From Rhodoferax sp. UBA5149 (GTDB taxonomy: Bacteria; Pseudomonadota; Gammaproteobacteria; Burkholderiales; Burkholderiaceae_C), in NCBI RefSeq assembly GCF_002413825.1, contig NZ_DHXT01000180.1, positions 18,323 to 36,006 on the forward strand: a DNA stretch of 17,684 nt, read 5' to 3'. Position numbers and translations under genes: made by a program. The notes below the pieces were generated by a model, which ran no database searches, was not told the origin of the DNA, and worked only from the letters and a program-made list of their open reading frames with translations. Of the stretch, positions 6,053 to 12,346 are shown piece after piece (position 1 is the first letter of the stretch; every line of letters starts with the position of its first letter).

Positions 6053-7738
6053 ATGCTGTCTGTAAAAATTGAACTACTCGAAGTCCTGGCGCAAGCGCTG
6101 GAAAAATTGTCTCCCGGCGCCGGCGCCAAAGCCGCCTTTGAGTCGCCCAAGGTCGCCGCCCATGGCGATCTGGCCACCACCGCCGCCATGCAATTGGCCA
6201 AGCCGCTCAAGCTCAACCCGCGCCAGCTGGCTGAAAACCTGCGCGTCGAATTGCTGGCCGCCGCGCCCTTTCAGCGCTGGGTCGACGCGATTGATATTGC
6301 CGGTCCCGGCTTCATCAATATCAAACTCAAGCCGCAAGCCAAACAGCAAATCGTGCGCGAGGTCCTGGCGCAAGGTTCGAACTTTGGCAGCCAGGCCCTG
6401 ACGGGTCACCGCATGCTGGTGGAGTTTGTCTCGGCCAACCCGACCGGTCCGCTGCACGTGGGCCATGGCCGCCAGGCCGCTTTGGGCGACGCCATCTGCA
6501 ACCTGTACCAGACCCAGGGCTGGGACGTGTACCGCGAGTTTTATTACAACGACGCCGGGGTGCAGATCGGCACGCTCGCCACCAGCACCCAGTTGCGCGC
6601 CCGGGGCTTCAAGCCCGGCGACCCCGAGTGGCCCGAACAGGCCTACAACGGCGACTACATCGCCGACATTGCGGCCGACTTTCTGGCGAAAAAAACGGTC
6701 AAGTCCGACGACCGCGAGTTCACCGCCTCGGGTGACGTGGACGCGCTGGACGACATCCGCCTGTTCGCCGTGGCTTATCTGCGCCACGAGCAGGATCTGG
6801 ACCTGAAGGCCTTTGCCGTCCAGTTTGACAACTACTACCTGGAGTCCAGCCTGTACCTCAGCGGCAAGGTCGATGACACGGTGAAGAAGCTGCACGAAGC
6901 CGGCAAGACCTACGAGCAGGACGGCGCCTTGTGGCTCAAGTCGACCGAATATGGCGACGACAAGGACCGCGTCATGCGCAAGGGCGACGGCAGCTACACC
7001 TACTTCGTGCCCGATGTCGCCTACCACATCACCAAGTGGGCGCGCGGATTCGAGAAGGTCGTCAACATCCAGGGCACCGATCACCACGGAACCATCGCCC
7101 GCGTGCGCGCCGGCCTGCAGGCTGCTGGCGTGGGCATTCCCCTGGGTTACCCGGACTACGTGCTGCACACCATGGTGCGCGTCGTGCGCGGCGGCGAAGA
7201 GGTCAAGATTTCCAAGCGCGCGGGCAGCTATGTGACGCTGCGCGACCTGATCGAGTGGACCAGCAAGGACGCGGTGCGCTTTTTCCTGCTCAGCCGCAAG
7301 CCCGACACCGAATACACCTTCGACGTCGACCTGGCCGTGGCCAAGAACAACGACAACCCGGTGTATTACGTGCAGTATGCCCATGCCCGTATCTGCTCGG
7401 TGCTCTCAAGCTGGCGTGAAAAGGACGGCGGCGACGTGGCCAGCTTGAGCCAGGCCGACCTCACGCCCTTGCAGAGCCCGCAAGCCCAGGCGCTCATGCT
7501 GCTGCTGGCCAAGTACCCCGAGATGCTGAGCGCCGCCGCAGCGGATTTTGCGCCGCACGACGTCACCTTCTACCTGCGCGAACTGGCTGCCAGCTACCAC
7601 AGCTATTACGATGCCGAACGTATTCTGGTGGACGACGTCACCGTGAAACAGGCCCGCCTGGCACTGGTCGCCGCGACGGCGCAGGTGTTGCACAATGGCC
7701 TGGCCGTGCTGGGTGTCAGCGCCCCGCAAAAAATGTAA
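6053..7738 (+). CDS. argS: Arginyl-tRNA synthetase
   Basis: The 561-residue protein is a full-length class I arginyl-tRNA synthetase, which charges tRNA-Arg with arginine in the cytoplasm. An N-terminal Arg-S additional domain (about residues 1–95, including GDLATTAAMQLAK) is followed by VEFVSANPTGPLHVGHGRQA with the HIGH-type motif HVGH (135–138). The YREFYYNDAGVQIGTLA and VPDVAYHITKWARGFEKV blocks follow, then the KMSKS-type sequence KISKRAGSY (from Lys385). A C-terminal DALR anticodon-binding domain runs from about 440 to 561. ATG 6053 is preceded by TAAAAT with no Shine-Dalgarno, so the mRNA may be leaderless. Downstream, a 63-base spacer with a hairpin repeat leads to a SPOR-domain gene. 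Confidence 0.98.
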   Translation: MLSVKIELLEVLAQALEKLSPGAGAKAAFESPKVAAHGDLATTAAMQLAKPLKLNPRQLAENLRVELLAAAPFQRWVDAIDIAGPGFINIKLKPQAKQQIVREVLAQGSNFGSQALTGHRMLVEFVSANPTGPLHVGHGRQAALGDAICNLYQTQGWDVYREFYYNDAGVQIGTLATSTQLRARGFKPGDPEWPEQAYNGDYIADIAADFLAKKTVKSDDREFTASGDVDALDDIRLFAVAYLRHEQDLDLKAFAVQFDNYYLESSLYLSGKVDDTVKKLHEAGKTYEQDGALWLKSTEYGDDKDRVMRKGDGSYTYFVPDVAYHITKWARGFEKVVNIQGTDHHGTIARVRAGLQAAGVGIPLGYPDYVLHTMVRVVRGGEEVKISKRAGSYVTLRDLIEWTSKDAVRFFLLSRKPDTEYTFDVDLAVAKNNDNPVYYVQYAHARICSVLSSWREKDGGDVASLSQADLTPLQSPQAQALMLLLAKYPEMLSAAAADFAPHDVTFYLRELAASYHSYYDAERILVDDVTVKQARLALVAATAQVLHNGLAVLGVSAPQKM

Positions 7739-7748
7739 ACCAATAACC

Positions 7749-7788
7749 TTGCGGGACAGACCTTCAGCTCTGTCCCCAACTGATTAGA
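7749..7788 (+). repeat. GGGACAGA/TCTGTCCC hairpin repeat, copy 1 (short loop)
   Basis: GGGACAGA (7753–7760) and TCTGTCCC (7769–7776) can form an 8-base-pair stem with an 8-base loop. The 5' block TTGCGGGACAGACC (7749–7762) is identical to 12283–12296, and the 23-base 3' block 7765–7787 matches 12316–12338 with one mismatch. Compared with that copy it lacks 17 bases in the loop. It lies just upstream of the Shine-Dalgarno of the SPOR gene and has no T-tract, so it is unlikely to be a simple terminator. Confidence 0.75.
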
Positions 7789-7801
7789 TAGAAGGAAGTA
7801 C

Positions 7802-8416
7802 ATGAAACAGCAACGCGGTGGAACCATTCTGGGGCTCATCATTGGGGTCGTGATCGGCCTCGGCGCCGCGCTTGCGGTCGCCGTCTATGTCACCAAAGTC
7901 CCGGTCCCGTTCGTCAACAGGGGGCAAAGTCGTACCGTCGATCAGGATGCCGCGGAGTCCAAGAAGAACAAGGACTGGGACCCCAACGCGCCTTTGTATG
8001 GCAAGAACCCGGTCAAGCCTTCCGCCGCGGCTGCGACGGATCCAACGGCCGGCGCTTCTGCGCCGACGACCAAGCTGCCGTCCGACGGCACGGCACGCAA
8101 AACCGAGGTCAAGCCAGCGGTGTCGGCCGATCCGCTGGGGGACTTGGCCAAAGCGCGCGCGGCCGGCGCGACGAGCGAGCCGTTCTCCTACTTCGTGCAG
8201 GTGGGCGCCTTCCGCACACCCGAAGACGCCGAAAGCCAGCGCGCCAAATTGTCTCTCAGTGGCGTGGAAGCCAAAGTGACCGAACGGGAACAGTCCGGGC
8301 GCACCGTGTTTCGGGTACGGGTCGGGCCATTTGATAAAAAAGATGACGCCGACAAGGCCAAGGAAAAACTGGACGCGGCGGGTCTGGAGACGGCTTTGGT
8401 CAGGGTCCAGCGCTAG
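7802..8416 (+). CDS. SPOR-domain membrane protein (FtsN-like)
   Basis: The 204-residue protein has a short cytoplasmic N-terminus, one membrane helix (about residues 9–29), a low-complexity Ala/Pro/Thr-rich periplasmic linker (about 35–125) and a C-terminal SPOR domain (about 127–204, YFVQVGAFRTPEDAESQRAK ... FRVRVGPFDKKDDADKAKEK). SPOR domains bind denuded peptidoglycan at the septum, so a cell-division or septal role like that of FtsN is likely, though the protein is shorter than E. coli FtsN. A strong GAAGGAAG precedes the ATG. The argS–SPOR–dsbA order is, to my knowledge, common in Comamonadaceae and related families. A hairpin repeat lies directly upstream. Confidence 0.9.
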   Translation: MKQQRGGTILGLIIGVVIGLGAALAVAVYVTKVPVPFVNRGQSRTVDQDAAESKKNKDWDPNAPLYGKNPVKPSAAAATDPTAGASAPTTKLPSDGTARKTEVKPAVSADPLGDLAKARAAGATSEPFSYFVQVGAFRTPEDAESQRAKLSLSGVEAKVTEREQSGRTVFRVRVGPFDKKDDADKAKEKLDAAGLETALVRVQR

Positions 8417-8479
8417 CGCGGTGGCCTTGAACTTTTCTTACCTGGCGAGCTCTGATCGATTTAACTGGAGTGTTTGAAG

Positions 8480-9130
8480 ATGAAACGACGTGATTTTTCC
8501 CTGACCTGTGGCGCGACTCTTGCGGGCGCTGCCTTTGTTCAGTCCACCGCCTTGGCGCAGGGCAAACCGCCTGAAGCTGGCACCGACTATTTGGTGGTGG
8601 AAAAACGCGCCGCCGTCGAGGCACCGGCCGGCAAGATTGAAGTCGTCGAGTTTTTTTGGTACAGCTGCCCGCACTGCAATGTATTCGAGCCGACCTTCGA
8701 AGCCTGGAGCAAGGGCGTCCCCAAGGACGTCGTGGTGCGACGGGTACCGGTCGCATTCCAGGACAGCTTTGTGCCGCAGCAGCGCCTGTTCTACGCGCTG
8801 GAGGCGATGGGCTTGGTGGACAAGCTGCATGCCAAGGTGTTCGCCGCCATTCACGTTGAAAAACAAGACCTGACCAAGGCTGAGGCGATCGCCGACTGGG
8901 TTGCCAAGCAGGGAGTGGACAAAGCCAAATTCCTGGCGCAGTACAACTCGTTCTCGGTCGCCACCAAGGCAACCCGGGGCACTCAGCTGCAAAACGCCTA
9001 CAAGGTCGAAGGCGTTCCCGCGCTCGGCGTGGCGGGGCGTTTCTACACCGATGGCGATCATGCCAAGAGCATGGAACACGCCCTTCAGGTGGTGGAATTT
9101 CTGACCGCACGAGTCCGCAGCGGTCGATGA
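8480..9130 (+). CDS. dsbA: Thiol:disulfide interchange protein, DsbA family
   Basis: The 216-residue periplasmic oxidoreductase introduces disulfide bonds into exported proteins. The active site is FWYSCPHCNVFEP with Cys63-Pro-His-Cys66 in a thioredoxin fold, followed by the inserted helical domain (about 85–165) and the cis-proline loop VEGVPALGVAG (Pro180). ATG 8480 is preferred over the in-frame TTG at 8474 because GGAG at 8467–8470 lies at proper distance. The N-terminus MKRRDFSLTCGATLAGAAF reads as a twin-arginine signal (RRDFSLT) with a mild hydrophobic core and a likely cut after TALAQ. Tat export is unusual for DsbA, and Sec export cannot be excluded. It follows the SPOR gene by 63 bases and is followed by two GC-rich hairpins. 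Confidence 0.93.
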   Translation: MKRRDFSLTCGATLAGAAFVQSTALAQGKPPEAGTDYLVVEKRAAVEAPAGKIEVVEFFWYSCPHCNVFEPTFEAWSKGVPKDVVVRRVPVAFQDSFVPQQRLFYALEAMGLVDKLHAKVFAAIHVEKQDLTKAEAIADWVAKQGVDKAKFLAQYNSFSVATKATRGTQLQNAYKVEGVPALGVAGRFYTDGDHAKSMEHALQVVEFLTARVRSGR

Positions 9131-9136
9131 ACTGAC

Positions 9137-9181
9137 GGGGCCGACCTCGGGCCCCCTGCGCGTGCGGGCTGGTGCGCACGC
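9137..9181 (+). terminator. Two tandem GC-rich stem-loops after dsbA (possible terminator or 3'-end structure)
   Basis: GGGGCC (9137–9142) can pair with GGCCCC (9150–9155), and GCGTGCG (9160–9166) with CGCACGC (9175–9181), the latter a 7-base-pair stem with an 8-base loop. No T-tract follows, so a classic intrinsic terminator is not supported. The position between dsbA and the lptA promoter fits an mRNA 3' structure. Confidence 0.4.
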
Positions 9182-9204
9182 AACACGACGCTGCTTCTGG
9201 TCGC

Positions 9205-9210
9205 TACAAT
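9205..9210 (+). promoter_or_regulatory. Putative -10 box (TACAAT) for the lptA–lptB–rpoN operon
   Basis: TACAAT lies 36 bases before the lptA ATG, in the only sizeable gap ahead of the operon. No strong -35 box is seen. Transcription would start near 9215–9217, at the 5' arm of an inverted repeat whose 3' arm touches the lptA start codon. Confidence 0.4.
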
Positions 9211-9212
9211 CA

Positions 9213-9246
9213 AAAGGCAAGAAATTAATGCAAGATTCGTGCCTTT
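9213..9246 (+). promoter_or_regulatory. Inverted repeat abutting the lptA start codon
   Basis: AAAGGCA (9213–9219) and TGCCTTT (9240–9246) are perfect inverted repeats with a 20-base loop, and the ATG follows immediately at 9247. No Shine-Dalgarno is visible between them. It could be an RNA hairpin limiting lptA translation or a DNA operator overlapping the transcription start; both readings are inference. Confidence 0.4.
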
Positions 9247-9879
9247 ATGAAACCATCACTTTTTCCCGTGCTTTTGATCGCGGCATCGGCCCTGTGCGGG
9301 GGACTGGCCTGCGCTGAAAAAGCCGATCGCAGCAAACCCATGAACGTCGAGGCGGATGCCTTGCGTTACGACGATTTGAAGCAGACCAGCGTCTTCACCG
9401 GACGCGTGGTATTGACCAAAGGCAGCATCCTGATCCGGGGCGGCAAGGTCGAGGTCCGCCAGGACGCCGAGGGCTACCAGTACGGCGTGGTGAGCGCCGA
9501 GCCGGGCAAGCTCGCGTTTTTCCGGCAAAAACGCGAAGGACTGGACGAGTTCATCGAAGGCGAAGGCGAGGCGATCGAGTACAACAGCCGTGCCGATACC
9601 GTGAAGTTCACCAAGAACGCGCAGCTGCGGCGCTACCGGGGCGCCCACTTGAGCGACGAGATGACCGGCGCAGTGATCCTCTACAACAACAGCACCGACG
9701 TCTTCAGCATCGATGGCGCGGTGGCCACGGCCAGCCCGGGCGCAACGCCCGGACGGGTGCGCGCCATGTTGAGCCCGACGCCGGATGCTGACGCTTTGAA
9801 AGCAGGCAACGCGAGCACGCCGCAAACGCCGGCGCCGGCACTGCGCGCCACCACCACGCTGGGCGGGGAGAAAAAGTGA
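9247..9879 (+). CDS. lptA: LPS transport periplasmic protein LptA
   Basis: The 210-residue protein has a Sec signal peptide (about residues 1–23) and an OstA/LptA domain (about 32–160). Characteristic segments are PMNVEADALRYDDLKQTSVF, GRVVLTKGSILIRGGKVEVR and EYNSRADTVKFTKNAQLRR, which build the beta-jellyroll bridge carrying LPS across the periplasm. The C-terminal 45 residues are Ala/Pro/Thr-rich and probably disordered. It heads the lptA–lptB–rpoN unit; its TGA overlaps the GTG of lptB by 4 bases. lptC, commonly just upstream of lptA in proteobacteria, is not here. ATG 9247 gives a proper signal peptide although no Shine-Dalgarno is seen. A cysteine at the signal end (GLAC) lacks a proper lipobox. 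Confidence 0.93.
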   Translation: MKPSLFPVLLIAASALCGGLACAEKADRSKPMNVEADALRYDDLKQTSVFTGRVVLTKGSILIRGGKVEVRQDAEGYQYGVVSAEPGKLAFFRQKREGLDEFIEGEGEAIEYNSRADTVKFTKNAQLRRYRGAHLSDEMTGAVILYNNSTDVFSIDGAVATASPGATPGRVRAMLSPTPDADALKAGNASTPQTPAPALRATTTLGGEKK

Positions 9880-10676
9880 CGCAAGAAGACACCGCTGTCA
9901 GCGAAAACCCCTCGCGGATCGACATGGCGAGCGGCGAGAGTCGGCTCGAAGCCAGCCACCTGCAGAAGTTCTATGGCAGCCGCAAGGCGGTCAAGGACGT
10001 GTCGCTGGTGGTGCGCAAGGGCGAGGTCGTCGGTTTGCTGGGCCCCAATGGCGCGGGTAAAACCACCTCGTTCTACATGATTGTCGGTTTGGTGCGGGCT
10101 AGTGCGGGCGACATCACGATTGACGGCCAGTCGGTCGAGCACATGCCGATCCACCGGCGAGCGCGCCTGGGCCTGAGCTATTTGCCACAGGAAGCCTCGA
10201 TTTTTCGCAAACTCAACGTCGAAGACAACGTGCGCGCAGTGCTGGAGCTGCAGCATGACGAAAGCGGCAAACCGCTGGCCAAGCCGGAGATTGAAAAGCG
10301 GCTGACCGCCTTGTTGCAGGACCTGCGGGTGGAGCACCTGCGCGAAACCCCGGCGCTGGCCTTGTCCGGCGGTGAGCGGCGCCGCGTCGAGATTGCGCGC
10401 GCGCTGGCGACCCAGCCCCGTTTCATCTTGCTCGACGAGCCGTTTGCGGGGATCGACCCGATCGCCGTGATCGAGATCCAGCGCATCATCAGCTTCCTGA
10501 AAAATCGTGGCATCGGGGTGCTGATCACCGATCACAACGTGCGCGAAACCCTGGGTATTTGCGACCATGCCTACATCATCAGCGATGGCAGCGTGTTGGC
10601 CCAGGGCACCCCGTCCGAGATCGTCAACGATGCCAACGTGCGTCGCGTGTATCTCGGTGAACACTTCAAAATGTAG
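9876..10676 (+). CDS. lptB: LPS export ABC transporter ATPase LptB
   Basis: The 266-residue cytoplasmic ATPase powers LPS extraction from the inner membrane with LptF, LptG and LptC. All ABC motifs are visible: Walker A GPNGAGKTT (56–64), Q-loop region YLPQEASIFRKL, signature LSGGERRR (from Leu163), Walker B FILLDEPFAGIDP (Asp187-Glu188) and H-loop ITDHNVRETL (His220). YLPQEASIFRKL and EPFAGIDPIAV are typical of LptB. The GTG at 9876 has GGGGAG 5 bases upstream and overlaps the lptA stop, which favours it over the in-frame ATG at 9924. This leaves an N-terminal extension of about 25 residues compared with E. coli LptB. The TAG stop is directly followed by the rpoN ATG. Confidence 0.97.
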   Translation: MTQEDTAVSENPSRIDMASGESRLEASHLQKFYGSRKAVKDVSLVVRKGEVVGLLGPNGAGKTTSFYMIVGLVRASAGDITIDGQSVEHMPIHRRARLGLSYLPQEASIFRKLNVEDNVRAVLELQHDESGKPLAKPEIEKRLTALLQDLRVEHLRETPALALSGGERRRVEIARALATQPRFILLDEPFAGIDPIAVIEIQRIISFLKNRGIGVLITDHNVRETLGICDHAYIISDGSVLAQGTPSEIVNDANVRRVYLGEHFKM

Positions 10677-12278
10677 ATGAAACAAGGTCTTTCCCTTCGT
10701 GTTTCACAACACCTGGCGCTGACGCCGCAGCTGCAGCAGTCGATCCGGCTGTTGCAACTGTCGACGCTGGAGCTCAGCCAGGAGGTTGACCAGATGCTGG
10801 ACGACAACCCGTTCCTGGAGCAGGGCGCGGACGAGTCGCCACGCGAGGAGTTTGGTCTGGCGCAGATCGACACGCCGGTGCGCCAGGACGACATCGAAGC
10901 CGAATCCGCTACAAATTCAGTAGCTGACTACGCAATGGAGACGAGGGCTAGCGCCGAAACTGACAACGAAGTCACGCCACTCTCGGCGGACGACGGGCAG
11001 AGCTGGGAAGGCGACGGCAGCGCCACCCTGGCCGCCGACGACAGTGAATGGGGCGGCGACGCCAAGGCGCACAGCAACAACCTGAACGGCAACGAAGACG
11101 CCGATGTGACCGAGATGGCGCGAACCCAGATATCGCTGCAAAGCCATCTGCACGCGCAGGCGCTGGCGTTGCGCCTGAGTGCTGAAGACCAGGCCGCGCT
11201 GCGCTTCTTGATCGAGTCGCTGAACGACGATGGTTATCTGGAGGACTCGCTGCTGTCGCTGGCCCAGGGGCTGGCCGGCGACGATGAGGAACAGGTCGAA
11301 CAACTGGTGCACCACTTCACCGTGGCCCTGTCCCTGCTGCAAAGCCTGGAGCCGGTCGGCGTCGGCGCGCGTGATCTGGCCGAGTGCCTGGGTTTGCAGC
11401 TGCGCGCCCTGCTGGCGCAGGCCGGATCGGAGCCGGCCCAGCAGGCGATGAAAGCGGTGGCGCAAGTCGCCCTGCGCATTTGTGCCCAACCGATGGACCT
11501 GCTGGCGCGGCGTGACGTGAAGCGCCTGGTGCAGCTGTGCGGCGCGTCGGACGCCGCGGTGCGGGAAGCCATTGCATTCATCGGCCGACTGGAGCCCAAG
11601 CCGGGGCGGCGCTTCTGTGATGTCGAACGCAACGTCGTGGTGCCCGATGTGCTGGTGGTTAAAACCGGCCAGGGCGTGCAAGCCAAATTTCGGGTGCGGC
11701 TCAATACCGATGTGATGCCGCGTCTGCGCGTGCACGACATCTATGCCAATGCCCTCAAGCAGCACAAGGGCGGCGGCAACGATGCGTCCAGCTATGCGGC
11801 GCTGCAGCAGCGCCTGCAAGAGGCACGCTGGTTCATCAAGAACATCCAGCAGCGCTTTGACACCATTCTTCGCGTCAGCACGGCCATTGTCGAGCGGCAA
11901 AAAAGCTTTTTCACGCACGGCGAGCTGGCCATGCGCCCGCTGGTGCTGCGCGAGATTGCCGACGAGCTGGGCCTGCACGAGTCCACCATCAGCCGCGTGA
12001 CCACGGCCAAGTACATGGCGACGCCGTTCGGCACCTTCGAGCTCAAGTATTTTTTTGGCTCCGGCCTGGGCACCGACTCGGGCGGCAATGCGTCGAGCAC
12101 GGCGGTGCGGGCCCTGCTCAAGCAATTCATCAGCGCCGAAAGCGAGACCAAGCCGCTCAGCGACAACCAGCTGTCCGAGATGCTCAAAGAGCAAGGCATC
12201 GAATGCGCCCGCCGCACGGTGGCCAAATACCGTGAGGGGCTGCGGATCGCCCCCGCCTCCTTGAGAAAAGCTTTATGA
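10677..12278 (+). CDS. rpoN: RNA polymerase sigma-54 factor
   Basis: The 533-residue sigma-54 factor directs RNA polymerase to -24/-12 promoters and needs AAA+ activators. Region I (about residues 1–50) is the Gln/Leu-rich QHLALTPQLQQSIRLLQLST segment. Region II (about 51–150) is acidic and variable and includes a 16-residue stretch (78–93) encoded by a dispersed 48-base repeat. Core-binding and DNA-binding regions follow, with the helix-turn-helix LHESTISRVTTAKYMATPFG and the RpoN box ARRTVAKYRE (511–520). The ATG directly follows the lptB stop with no Shine-Dalgarno nearby, so translation is probably coupled. The hpf and ptsN genes that often follow rpoN are absent; an RNA methyltransferase gene comes next, after a hairpin repeat. 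Confidence 0.97.
   Translation: MKQGLSLRVSQHLALTPQLQQSIRLLQLSTLELSQEVDQMLDDNPFLEQGADESPREEFGLAQIDTPVRQDDIEAESATNSVADYAMETRASAETDNEVTPLSADDGQSWEGDGSATLAADDSEWGGDAKAHSNNLNGNEDADVTEMARTQISLQSHLHAQALALRLSAEDQAALRFLIESLNDDGYLEDSLLSLAQGLAGDDEEQVEQLVHHFTVALSLLQSLEPVGVGARDLAECLGLQLRALLAQAGSEPAQQAMKAVAQVALRICAQPMDLLARRDVKRLVQLCGASDAAVREAIAFIGRLEPKPGRRFCDVERNVVVPDVLVVKTGQGVQAKFRVRLNTDVMPRLRVHDIYANALKQHKGGGNDASSYAALQQRLQEARWFIKNIQQRFDTILRVSTAIVERQKSFFTHGELAMRPLVLREIADELGLHESTISRVTTAKYMATPFGTFELKYFFGSGLGTDSGGNASSTAVRALLKQFISAESETKPLSDNQLSEMLKEQGIECARRTVAKYREGLRIAPASLRKAL
10908..10955 (+). repeat. 48-base dispersed repeat, copy B (inside rpoN)
   Basis: The element begins GCTACAAATTCAGTAGC, a GCTA-N9-TAGC inverted repeat, and ends ACGAGGGCTAGCGCC, identical to copy A. 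It shares about 33 of 48 positions with copy A and about 33 with the inverted copy at 13947–13994. It encodes ATNSVADYAMETRASA, RpoN residues 78–93, in the variable acidic region II, and the reading frame is the same as in copy A. Confidence 0.72.
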
Positions 12279-12282
12279 AACT

Positions 12283-12338
12283 TTGCGGGACAGACCGCAG
12301 CTACGCGCAGCGAGCCAGCTCTGTCCTCAACTGATTAG
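12283..12338 (+). repeat. GGGACAGA/TCTGTCC hairpin repeat, copy 2 (long loop)
   Basis: The same 5' and 3' blocks as copy 1 flank a longer insert (12297–12315). GGACAGA (12288–12294) pairs with TCTGTCC (12320–12326). The 3' end of the repeat runs into AGGTGA (12337–12342), the likely ribosome binding site of the methyltransferase gene. The repeat starts only five bases after the rpoN stop and fills most of the 68-base gap. Confidence 0.75.
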
Positions 12339-12346
12339 GTGATGTT

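Noticed and set aside
6074..7384. Long open frame antisense to argS (436 codons).
   Set aside because: argS shows complete family motifs on the plus strand. High-GC codon bias opens antisense frames, and this one shows no recognisable domain or start signals.
9228..9250. ATG upstream of lptA opening a short overlapping frame.
   Set aside because: It is out of frame with lptA, gives no recognisable product and lacks the signal peptide seen from ATG 9247.
9292..9315. Possible lipoprotein signal in LptA (GLAC).
   Set aside because: The residue at -3 is Gly rather than Leu/Val/Ile, and LptA is a soluble periplasmic protein.
10917..12194. Open frame antisense to rpoN (425 codons).
   Set aside because: Shadow of the rpoN coding frame without domain signals.
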